Made by a program: the position numbers and the translations under genes. Source: Pseudidiomarina atlantica (GTDB taxonomy: Bacteria > Pseudomonadota > Gammaproteobacteria > Enterobacterales > Alteromonadaceae). From it: a stretch of 64,000 bases of DNA. The stretch is from NCBI RefSeq assembly GCF_000753735.1, contig NZ_JPIN01000011.1:1-64000 (forward strand), written 5' to 3'. Below the pieces are notes generated by a model. It did no database searches, was not told where the DNA came from, and worked only from the letters and a program-made list of their open reading frames with translations. This document shows, one piece after another, positions 1 to 7,962 of this stretch (positions are counted from its first letter, which is position 1; each line of letters opens with the position of its first letter).

Positions 1-3000
1 CAGTACCCAATGAGGTCTTCTGACCACCCTCGTCTACACCTTCGTAAGTGAAGGTATCGACGCCGTCAAAACCAGCATTCGGGGTGTACACCAGATTGTT
101 ATTTTCGAGTACGTCAACGCTACCGTTGCTTGGCTGATCGACCACCTGCACGGTAATCGCACCGTTAACCACGACCTCACGTGGTAAGAACGCGGTATAG
201 GTTTCAGAACCTACAGCAACATTCGCCACGGTTAGCAGATCTTGATTCGCCGCGACTAACTCGTCCGCAAGGGTAATAGTTACCGCTTGGTCATCACTGG
301 TTTGCACCACGCGATCCGGTGCTTGTGCGATAAATTCAACTTCCATTTCTGCATCAATGGTCAGTACCGCCTGCTCGCCATAGGCAAGGATTGGGCGCAA
401 CAACTGGCCAACCGATGGATAGGTGCCCGAACCGTCATAAAAACGTTCAATACCAATGACCTGACGACCATCGTTAATCGCTTCGGCACCAATGGTTAAG
501 TCCGAAATCGCGGTGGTTGGAATATCGATGTAGTTGAAGTACACCTCATCTGTACCAATTTTGAACCACACCGAGAAGGTGAAACTCGGTCCGGTCGCAT
601 TGTTGTAGAGACGCACGTCGTCGTATTCAACCACCAGGTAGTCAGTACTACCAACCGTAAGCGCGGCGTAATTGATTTGCCCACCACCAACATTTGGCCC
701 CATTTCTAAGTCACTCCAGAACGGTGCCCAGAAGGCGTTCGAACCGGCTTCGTTAGGAATATCAAGGTTCGTTGCACTGGTAGTTAAAGCAGCAGTGTTG
801 CTACCGGCGCCGATAATACCGTTGGCGGATATCGCCAAGCTATCATAGGTTTGCCCCGCAAGCGTGACACTACCGACAGCAGAGATGTCGAGGTTAAAGA
901 CATCATCGTCACAGCCATCCGCACAAGCACTTGCCGGCGCTTCAGCCAGCAAGTCGCTCAGACGTTGCCCAGCAAACGAGAACGCAGCTGTCGTCATCGT
1001 CGTGGTGTTTGGTTCGTCGGCTTGCGTACCGGTCCAGTAAATCTCTTTATCGTTGTTACGCGCACCACGTGACGTCGCCGTTGAGCGCAATTCGTTGAAG
1101 CTCAGCGCACTGCGGTTTAGTGTTGCCGCTTCTGGCACCGTCACTTTCACGTCTAATGGATTCGAATTGGTACCTAAACGCACCAAGGTTTGCACGTTGA
1201 AAGGCACGCCTGCTTGAATCGGCTCGTTCCCCACTTGCACCACACTGAGAATCGCATCATCGTCGGAATTCTCGACCAGTAACGCGACCGGCATGCGCAT
1301 GGTTGGATGGCTGCTGGCACTGGTGTTGAACAACACTTCGCCGAAGTTCCAACCGGTGCTGGTGAAACGTGTATCAAACTCAAAATCAATCGAGCGTGAC
1401 GCACCTGGTGCTAAGGTGAAGGTCGTAACGTCTGCCTCTGCCCGCATGTTGGGATCGTCGAAGTTATAGGCGACAGTGAAGCTGACCGAGCTGTTGCCGG
1501 TATTGGTCACAATACGGCTGAAGCTACAATTGATAGCACAGGCGTTGCTGGCGAATGAAGGTTTATCAACCACCACAAAAGTGTCCGCGGCTTTTTCGAC
1601 GTTTAAACGACCGGCACCGCGATCAAAAGGTGATGCAGGCGTCACTTGATCGGTATCACGTACACCGCTGTCAGTTGAGGTCATCAAAATCGACTTCAAT
1701 TGATCGGCATTGAGGTTGCCACGGCCATCGAGCAACAATGCTGCAGCACCGGCTACATGTGGCGACGCCATTGAGGTTCCCGACAGAGTACCTAAGGCGT
1801 TATCTGGGAAGGCGGCGAAAATCGCACTACCTGGCGCCACAATGTCAGGCTTTAAGAAGGTGGAGTCGCCGTTCGGGCCACGTGAACTAAAACCAGACAT
1901 CGCATCTTCAGCGTCTGTATCGACTGAAATTTGGGTCGGGCTGATGGTCGCGGTAGAACTTGCTGTCCAGTTGCTGGTTGCAGCTTGACCAGCCGTTTGC
2001 GTAATCATCACCGATGGTAAGGTCGCCGACGGCATACTCATGGTGATGGTGCCGCTCTCGTTGTTGTACACGATCATGGCACGCGCACCAGCGGCTTGCA
2101 CGTTGGCAGCTTTTTCTTCAAAGGTACAGTTACCGCGTGACACAAGCACAATTCGATTGGTGAAAGTACCTGCTGGAATTGCCGAGCAAGCCTCTACATC
2201 GCCCGCAGTACTAGCGAGTGCTAAATTGCCACTAATGGGGCTGGTAATCGCGAAATTGCCTGCGCCCGGCGTGTAACTGACCGTGCCGACACCCGAAATT
2301 TGTGCGCTCGCTGAAAAAGTGCGACCGTGTTGACTACTTGCTACCGTCAAACCGTCTTCAATACAGCCTGGGCAACCGACTGTACGATCACCCGGACCAT
2401 CGTTACCTGCGGCGGTGACCGTTAGTACACCTGCCGCCCGCGCATTGGCAAATGCTGTCGCATAAGGACTCTGAGTTGGCAGGCCACCTGGACCACCACC
2501 CCACGAGTTGTTGATCACGTCAGCACCATCGGCAACCGCATCTTCCAAAGCTGGAATAAGCTGCGATGAACTACCACTGCCTTGGCCGTCAGGGCGACTG
2601 AAGAGCGCTTTGTACACCATTACATGCGCGCCTGGCGCAACACCTACGACGTTGACTGCGGCGCCGTTAAGGTTACCCGTAACTGGGTTACCTGCGGCGG
2701 TACCCGCTACGTGCGTACCGTGACCGTTATGGTCGCGCGGGTCCATGGTTTCATCAGGATGCGCTTCGAAACCAGATGCTGGTTCGTACCAACGTGCGAC
2801 AATCAATTTGTCGTTACAGAAGCTCGGTTGCACCGTGTCGCAGTAATCTGGCTTGGCTGGACGGGCGACCGCTGGGTGCCCATTGTCGGCGAACGCTGGG
2901 TGATCGAAATCAATACCACCATCGATAATCGCCACGCGAATGTTACGCCCAGCTTGTGCCTGACCGCCAAGTTGCGACCACACCGCAGGGGCATTAATCA

Positions 3001-3559
3001 AATCCATCGAGGTTGGCGTGCTGGCATAGTACACCTCGTCAGGGTAGACGCGCTTCACGCCCTCGACCTGTGACAGTGCTGCCAACAACTCGTCTTGATT
3101 TTCCACTTCACCTGGGACTTCAACCACCATACCGTTGAAGGTAAGCGTCATATGGTGTTTCACAGAAAGGTTGCTGACCCGAGCTTGCAAACCGCGCAGC
3201 ACTTCATTCTGCTCGCCGAGCAAAAATTGCTGATACGATTGCACCGCTTTCGAGCTTAAATCAATTTTATCGCCTTTACCGGCTGTTGCAGTTGCTGCGA
3301 ATTCAGCAATACCGCCTTTGTAAACGGCCGCAGCTGGTTCATCGAGTTCCACGATAAAACGTGTGACATCGAATTTGCGTACCATTTGCAACTCAGACTT
3401 CGCACGTTTTTCAACCTGCGCTGGTGTCGGGACTTGCTCCATTTGCGGCAACGGAATTCGCTGGACTTGCTGTGCGACTACCGCTGACACTGTCAGCGAT
3501 GAGGCAACGGCAAGTGCAAGGGCCGCCGGCCGCATCACTCGGGTTACATCTTTCATCAT
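1..3559 (-). CDS. Secreted subtilisin-family (S8) serine protease, 3' end outside window
   Basis: The minus-strand frame is open from the ATG at 3559 to the window edge, about 1,186 codons, so the C-terminus is missing. Order of parts: signal peptide (about residues 8-28), an I9-like propeptide (about 45-180), then an S8 catalytic domain with Asp in IIDGGIDFDHP (about 210), His in HNGHGTHVAG (about 282) and Ser in GTSMASPHVAG (about 593). A PA domain (about 450-520, SRGNCTFEEKAANVQ) is inserted between His and Ser, as in lactocepin-like subtilases. After the protease come Ig/Fn3-like beta regions, and near the edge a cadherin/VCBS-like repeat (VYTPNAGFDGVDTFTY). AGGAAGG lies 4-7 bases before two adjacent ATGs (3559 and 3556); either may be used. 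Family knowledge says it is exported and cleaves protein outside the cell; the substrate is unknown. Confidence 0.93.
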   Translation of the reverse strand, partial: MMKDVTRVMRPAALALAVASSLTVSAVVAQQVQRIPLPQMEQVPTPAQVEKRAKSELQMVRKFDVTRFIVELDEPAAAVYKGGIAEFAATATAGKGDKIDLSSKAVQSYQQFLLGEQNEVLRGLQARVSNLSVKHHMTLTFNGMVVEVPGEVENQDELLAALSQVEGVKRVYPDEVYYASTPTSMDLINAPAVWSQLGGQAQAGRNIRVAIIDGGIDFDHPAFADNGHPAVARPAKPDYCDTVQPSFCNDKLIVARWYEPASGFEAHPDETMDPRDHNGHGTHVAGTAAGNPVTGNLNGAAVNVVGVAPGAHVMVYKALFSRPDGQGSGSSSQLIPALEDAVADGADVINNSWGGGPGGLPTQSPYATAFANARAAGVLTVTAAGNDGPGDRTVGCPGCIEDGLTVASSQHGRTFSASAQISGVGTVSYTPGAGNFAITSPISGNLALASTAGDVEACSAIPAGTFTNRIVLVSRGNCTFEEKAANVQAAGARAMIVYNNESGTITMSMPSATLPSVMITQTAGQAATSNWTASSTATISPTQISVDTDAEDAMSGFSSRGPNGDSTFLKPDIVAPGSAIFAAFPDNALGTLSGTSMASPHVAGAAALLLDGRGNLNADQLKSILMTSTDSGVRDTDQVTPASPFDRGAGRLNVEKAADTFVVVDKPSFASNACAINCSFSRIVTNTGNSSVSFTVAYNFDDPNMRAEADVTTFTLAPGASRSIDFEFDTRFTSTGWNFGEVLFNTSASSHPTMRMPVALLVENSDDDAILSVVQVGNEPIQAGVPFNVQTLVRLGTNSNPLDVKVTVPEAATLNRSALSFNELRSTATSRGARNNDKEIYWTGTQADEPNTTTMTTAAFSFAGQRLSDLLAEAPASACADGCDDDVFNLDISAVGSVTLAGQTYDSLAISANGIIGAGSNTAALTTSATNLDIPNEAGSNAFWAPFWSDLEMGPNVGGGQINYAALTVGSTDYLVVEYDDVRLYNNATGPSFTFSVWFKIGTDEVYFNYIDIPTTAISDLTIGAEAINDGRQVIGIERFYDGSGTYPSVGQLLRPILAYGEQAVLTIDAEMEVEFIAQAPDRVVQTSDDQAVTITLADELVAANQDLLTVANVAVGSETYTAFLPREVVVNGAITVQVVDQPSNGSVDVLENNNLVYTPNAGFDGVDTFTYEGVDEGGQKTSLGT

Positions 3560-3589
3560 CTACCTTCCTGTTACTTATCGTTATTCGTT

Positions 3590-3657
3590 ATTCGTTATTC
3601 GTTATTCGTTAGAGCGAGGATGCGACATGCACCCCTAACGATTAACGATTAACGAAT
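3590..3657. repeat. Imperfect hairpin built from TTCGTTA units
   Basis: The left arm 3590-3612 and right arm 3635-3657 are inverted copies, pairing at 21 of 23 positions, and each is made of about three tandem TTCGTTA-like heptamers. The hairpin lies between the subtilase start (3559) and the response-regulator stop (3762), in a 200-base gap that holds nothing else recognisable. It may terminate transcription coming from acs and the regulator. Similar hairpins occur near 6.4, 6.6 and 7.9 kb. Confidence 0.6.
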
Positions 3658-3761
3658 CACGCTTTTTATACGTATAGAAACTCTACCACGGGATGAAAAG
3701 ATCAGGTACAGAAGAAGTGCAAAGAATGTTACAAAAATTTACAAGTTAGAAAAGGCGGAAT

Positions 3762-4409
3762 TTAACTGACTGGTGCTTCGAGTTGTAAACGCTCAGCAAG
3801 CAACACAGCTTGAGTGCGGCTGTAAACACCTAACTTGCGAAAAATAGCCGTGATATGAGCTTTAACAGTGGCTTCTGTAATATTGAGTTGATAAGCAATT
3901 TGCTTGTTGAGCAAACCTTCATGTAACAAATACAGCACACGGTATTGTTGTGGTGTTAAATCCGCAATTTTGCGGGCGAGCTCTTGGTCTTCGGCGCTGA
4001 CTTCATCGAGGCGGTCACGCAACGCTTCAGGAACCCAAGTGTCGCCCTGTAAAATGACATCGATGGCTTCGGCAATTTGCGCTGAGGGCAAGGATTTCGG
4101 AATAAAGCCTAAGGCGCCAAAACCGATACATTTGGCGACCACTGCAGCATCTTCAGATCCAGAGATAACGGCGATGGGTAGCAAAGGATAGTCCTCACGA
4201 ATCCGAATAAGCCCATAAAAATCGCCGCTACCTGGCATGTGCAGGTCAAGCAGCAATAGATCGAGGTCGTCGTCTTCGTTGAGAGCGGCTAAAGTGGCAT
4301 CAAGATCACCGGCTTCGCGTAATTCGAGATCGGCATAATGATTCGCGAGGGCGCCTTGCAGCGCCTCGCGAAACAGTGGGTGATCATCAGCAATCAAAAA
4401 TTTAGCCAT
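3762..4409 (-). CDS. LuxR/NarL-family response regulator
   Basis: A 215-residue two-domain regulator. The receiver domain spans about 1-120, with acidic residues in IADDHP and a phospho-acceptor Asp55 in LLLDLHMPG. A LuxR-type helix-turn-helix covers about 145-210 (LTPQQYRVLYLLHEGLLNKQIAYQLNITEATVKAHITAIFRKLGV). It starts 36 bases after the acs stop and is probably cotranscribed with it. Response regulators of this kind often sit beside acs in Gammaproteobacteria and control acetate use; that role here is inferred from position. No partner sensor kinase is in the window. Confidence 0.9.
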   Translation of the reverse strand: MAKFLIADDHPLFREALQGALANHYADLELREAGDLDATLAALNEDDDLDLLLLDLHMPGSGDFYGLIRIREDYPLLPIAVISGSEDAAVVAKCIGFGALGFIPKSLPSAQIAEAIDVILQGDTWVPEALRDRLDEVSAEDQELARKIADLTPQQYRVLYLLHEGLLNKQIAYQLNITEATVKAHITAIFRKLGVYSRTQAVLLAERLQLEAPVS

Positions 4410-4445
4410 TAAAACCCAAATGCGTTGGTCGTTTATCGTTATTGG

Positions 4446-6392
4446 TTAATCGCGATTCAAGCGATTGTCGATAAGCGAATCTACCACAGTTGGATCGGCA
4501 AGCGTAGAGGTATCACCAAGGTTTTCAAACTCATTGGCGGCAATCTTACGCAGAATGCGGCGCATGATTTTGCCTGAACGCGTCTTCGGTAAGTCCGGCG
4601 CCCAATGGATGAAGTCTGGCGTTGCAATCGGGCTGAGTTCTTTACGCACCCAATCACGTACCTCTTTGGTCAGCTCATCGGTCACTTCAGTGCCCGACAT
4701 TGCGATCAGATATACGTAAATACCTTGACCTTTCAAATCGTGCGGATAACCGACCACCGCCGCTTCAGAAATCGCCGGATGCTCAACCAACACGCTCTCA
4801 ATTTCCGCGGTACCAAGGCGGTGCCCAGATACGTTTAGTACATCGTCGACGCGACCCGTGATCCAGAAATAGTTGTCTTGGTCACGGCGCGCGCCGTCAC
4901 CTGAGAAGTACAAGTTTTTATAGGCTGAAAAATAGGTCTGCTCAAAGCGTTCGTGGTCACCCCAAAGGGTGCGCGCTTGGCCGGGCCAAGAATCTTTGAT
5001 CACCAAGTTGCCATCAACCGCACCTTCAAGTTCATTACCATCAGCATCTACCAGCGCAGGCTGCACCCCAAAGAAGGGTCGCGTCGCTGAGCCTGGCTTT
5101 AAGTCGGTTGCACCCGGCAATGGTGTGATCATGATGCCACCAGTCTCGGTTTGCCACCAAGTATCCACAATCGGACAACGGCTATCGCCCATGACCTTGT
5201 GGTACCATTCCCACGCCTCTGGGTTGATCGGCTCGCCGACTGAGCCAAGCGTGCGCAGTGACTTGCGGGTGCTCGAATCAGCTGCTGCCGTTCCTTTCGC
5301 CATCAGCGCGCGAATCGCCGTAGGTGCGGTATAAAGAATATTCACACCATGTTTGTCGACCACCTCACCGATACGGCCAACTGACGGATACGTCGGCAAA
5401 CCTTCGAATACTAAAGTCGTCGCACCGTTTGCAAGCGGACCATAAACGATGTAGCTGTGACCGGTGATCCAGCCCACATCGGCTGCACACCAATACACAT
5501 CATCTTCATGATAATCAAAGACATACTCGTGCGTCATCGACGCCCATACCATGTAGCCGCCAGTCGTATGCAGTACGCCTTTAGGTTTACCAGTTGAACC
5601 CGAGGTATAGAGAATAAACAGTGGGTCTTCAGCGTTCATCACTTCCGGCTGACATTCGGTGGCAACGTCTTTAACTAACTGATCCCACCACACATCGCGC
5701 GCTTCATCGAACGCCACTTCACCATGGGTCACTTTCGCAACGACCACATGCTCAACCGTGGGGCAACGATTGTCTTTCAGTGCTTCATCAACGTTGGCTT
5801 TCAATGCGGTTGTTTTACCGCCGCGACGGCCCTCATCGGCTGTAATCACCACTTTTACATCGCAGTCATTCACTCGGTCGGCGATGGCATTTGGCGAGAA
5901 GCCACCAAAAATAACCGTATGCACCGCACCAATGCGCGCGCAGGCGAGCATTGCATAGGCAGCCTCAGGTACCATCGGCATATAAATCGCCACTCGATCG
6001 CCCTTCTCGACGCCGAGCTTCTTCAAACCATTCGCAAAACGCGAAACCTCCGCGTGCAACTGCTTGTAACTGATTTCTTCGCTCACCGACGGGTCATCAC
6101 CTTCCCAAATGATCGCCGTTTTATCACCACGCTCCGCCAAATGACGATCGACGCAGTTGTAGCAAGCATTCAAGGTGCCATCCTCAAACCATTTAATCGC
6201 CACATTACCCGGTGCAAAGCTGGTATTTTTGACTTTGCTGTAAGGGCTGAACCAACTGATGCGCTGGCCTTGCTCGCGCCAAAACTCCTCGGGATCTTTG
6301 ATGCTTTGCTCGTACATGGCCAGATAACGGTCGTTGTCGATGAGCGCGCGGCTTTTTGCCTCGGCCGGTACTTTATATATATTCTGCTGCAT
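4446..6392 (-). CDS. acs: Acetyl-CoA synthetase (AMP-forming)
   Basis: Activates acetate with ATP and CoA to acetyl-CoA through acetyl-AMP, in the cytoplasm. The 648 residues match the family length. The P-loop-like [11 protein letters not shown] is near residue 262, [21 protein letters not shown] follows in the N domain, and the C-terminal [13 protein letters not shown] near 605 holds the catalytic lysine that is acetylated in known Acs. The frame stays open upstream to 6593, but those 67 codons are translated from the inverted repeat and have no Acs character. The start at 6392 has AGGAGG directly upstream and gives a typical N-terminus (MQQNIYKVP). It lies divergent to the DcaP-like porin and upstream of the response regulator. 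Confidence 0.97.
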   Translation of the reverse strand: MQQNIYKVPAEAKSRALIDNDRYLAMYEQSIKDPEEFWREQGQRISWFSPYSKVKNTSFAPGNVAIKWFEDGTLNACYNCVDRHLAERGDKTAIIWEGDDPSVSEEISYKQLHAEVSRFANGLKKLGVEKGDRVAIYMPMVPEAAYAMLACARIGAVHTVIFGGFSPNAIADRVNDCDVKVVITADEGRRGGKTTALKANVDEALKDNRCPTVEHVVVAKVTHGEVAFDEARDVWWDQLVKDVATECQPEVMNAEDPLFILYTSGSTGKPKGVLHTTGGYMVWASMTHEYVFDYHEDDVYWCAADVGWITGHSYIVYGPLANGATTLVFEGLPTYPSVGRIGEVVDKHGVNILYTAPTAIRALMAKGTAAADSSTRKSLRTLGSVGEPINPEAWEWYHKVMGDSRCPIVDTWWQTETGGIMITPLPGATDLKPGSATRPFFGVQPALVDADGNELEGAVDGNLVIKDSWPGQARTLWGDHERFEQTYFSAYKNLYFSGDGARRDQDNYFWITGRVDDVLNVSGHRLGTAEIESVLVEHPAISEAAVVGYPHDLKGQGIYVYLIAMSGTEVTDELTKEVRDWVRKELSPIATPDFIHWAPDLPKTRSGKIMRRILRKIAANEFENLGDTSTLADPTVVDSLIDNRLNRD

Positions 6393-6407
6393 AAAACCTC
6401 CTGAATC

Positions 6408-6499
6408 CGTACGCTTCGCTATTCGGTTTTCGTACGTTCGCTTCGCTCTCTGTTCGTTTTTCGAATAGTGCGAAGCACGAACGAACAGCGAAGCGTACG
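6408..6499. repeat. Long inverted repeat in the acs leader region
   Basis: CGTACGCTTCGCT at 6408-6420 is perfectly inverted at 6487-6499. A second related copy (about 6431-6452, CGTACGTTCGCTTCGCT) could pair with the same right arm, giving two alternative folds. It lies 16-107 bases upstream of the acs start, in what is probably its untranslated leader. With the next hairpin it fills most of the 320-base gap between acs and the porin. It could be a mobile hairpin or could affect acs expression; the sequence alone does not decide. Confidence 0.55.
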
Positions 6500-6619
6500 A
6501 ATCACGAACAACGCTTTTTGTAATGGGTATACCTTCAGTTATTCGGGCGCGGGCGACCATTAGACCATAGTCTAGATTGATTATTTGCCCCATCCATTCG
6601 ATGCTTTTTCGTGCAACTA

Positions 6620-6690
6620 AGCTATCCGCTATTTGCTATTTGCTGTTCGAACTGGTTTTTCAAACAGCCAACAGCGAATAGCTAACAGCT
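6620..6690. repeat. Imperfect hairpin of GCTATTTGCT units upstream of the porin
   Basis: Arms 6620-6647 and 6663-6690 are inverted copies pairing at about 22 of 28 positions, made of repeated GCTATT(T/C)GCTGTT-like heptamers. It is built like the TTCGTTA hairpins but from a different unit. It ends 25 bases before the porin start and so probably lies in its leader. Confidence 0.5.
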
Positions 6691-6715
6691 ATCTCTTACA
6701 CTAAGGAGCACCGCA

Positions 6716-7876
6716 ATGCTGCAACAACAATTAACTAAATCGCTGATTGCCAGTGCCGTACTGGGCGTTTTCGCCATGGCGCCAGCCCACGCCGCAGACC
6801 CAGAATGGGACTTTAGCGGCTACATTAAACTTGATGCCTTCATGTCAGACTATCAAGATGGCAACGCCCCTGCCAGTGGCAACCTCGGGCGCCAGTTCTA
6901 CATTCCAAGCCTCACCCCCGTCGGCGGTAATGGCGACGATGCCGTGACGGACTTCCATGCACGGCAGTCGCGCTTCTTCTTCGACGTCAGCCAAGAGCTC
7001 GACAACGGCGAAAGCATTAAAGCGCGCATTGAACTTGATTTTTTGACCGTCCCGGTTGGCGATGAGCGCATCACTAACTCCTATGCCCCGCGCCTACGCC
7101 AAGCCTATTTCACCTATAAAAATTGGTTGGTCGGTCAGGCCTGGTCAAACTTCCAGAACTTGAGCATCCTGCCCGAATCGGTCGACTTTATCGGTGCCAC
7201 CGATGGCATTATCTTCGCGCGGCAACCACAAGTGCGCTACACCCAAGGCGGCTTCAGTGTTTCGGCGGAAACTCCGGAAACCACGGTAACGCCGTTCGGT
7301 GGCGGTGCACGTATCACCTCTAGCGATGGCGTAGTGCCCGATTTGACCGCCAAGTACGTCGGTAAAACCGGTAATGTGTCGTATAGCATCGCCGGTATTG
7401 TCCGCCAGCTCGCCTATGACACCAACGGTGATGGCAGCGATGAGACCGCCTCTGGCTACGGTATTTCAGTGGGTGCGAAGTGGCAGTTAGGCAAAAATGA
7501 CCTGCGCGCATCGTTTCAAACCGGCACCGGTTTGGGCCGCTACTTAGGCTTGAATACCCATAACGGCGCGGTCATCGATGCCAACGGCGATTTAGAAACC
7601 ATCGATTCATCGGGTGTGACTTTCGCTTATCGTCACGTGTGGAACGAAAAGGCACGCTCGAACTTCGTATACAGCCGCGGCTGGGCCGACAACGATGTGA
7701 ACTTGCTCGGCAATGCGGTGACGGAATACACCCAGCGCTTAGGCGTGAATTACATGTATTCACCGGCAGCGAATCTGACTTTTGGTGCTGAGCTGTCGCA
7801 AGCGACGCGTGAAACAGAAGCGGGTGTTCAAGGTGATATGACACGGCTCCACTTCATGGCCATGTACAGCTTCTAA
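6716..7876 (+). CDS. DcaP-like outer-membrane porin
   Basis: A 386-residue beta-barrel with a clear signal peptide (about 1-27, cleaved after AHA). The mature N-terminus DFSGYIKLDAFMSDY, the region RQSRFFFDVSQELDNGESIKARIELDF and the VGQAWSNFQ segment are typical of the DcaP family, trimeric channels for dicarboxylates and other small anions. It ends with phenylalanine, the usual outer-membrane assembly signal. AAGGAG lies just upstream of the start. Divergence from acs suggests a role in organic-acid uptake; that is inference. Confidence 0.88.
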   Translation: MLQQQLTKSLIASAVLGVFAMAPAHAADPEWDFSGYIKLDAFMSDYQDGNAPASGNLGRQFYIPSLTPVGGNGDDAVTDFHARQSRFFFDVSQELDNGESIKARIELDFLTVPVGDERITNSYAPRLRQAYFTYKNWLVGQAWSNFQNLSILPESVDFIGATDGIIFARQPQVRYTQGGFSVSAETPETTVTPFGGGARITSSDGVVPDLTAKYVGKTGNVSYSIAGIVRQLAYDTNGDGSDETASGYGISVGAKWQLGKNDLRASFQTGTGLGRYLGLNTHNGAVIDANGDLETIDSSGVTFAYRHVWNEKARSNFVYSRGWADNDVNLLGNAVTEYTQRLGVNYMYSPAANLTFGAELSQATRETEAGVQGDMTRLHFMAMYSF

Positions 7877-7887
7877 CACCCGTATTT

Positions 7888-7950
7888 CGTTATTCGTTAC
7901 TCGTTAGGGAGAGTAAGTTGATAGCTCACCCTCACGAGTAACGAGTAACG
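7888..7950. terminator. TTCGTTA-type hairpin between convergent genes
   Basis: Arms 7888-7909 and 7929-7950 pair at 20 of 22 positions, and a run of six T follows about nine bases later on the plus strand. It sits between the stop of the porin and the stop of the oppositely directed GGDEF/EAL gene, where a shared terminator is expected. It belongs to the same heptamer family as 3590-3657. Confidence 0.55.
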
Positions 7951-7962
7951 GCTAACGATTTT

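Noticed and set aside
2582-3073. 163-codon plus-strand frame over the subtilase
   Set aside because: Antisense to the catalytic domain, composition typical of a shadow frame.
5724-6404. 226-codon plus-strand frame over acs
   Set aside because: It is wholly antisense to the well-supported acs gene and has no domain or ribosome site.
4446-6593. Acs with a 67-residue N-terminal extension from 6593
   Set aside because: The extension is translated from the inverted repeat and has no Acs character; AGGAGG and the family N-terminus fix the start at 6392.
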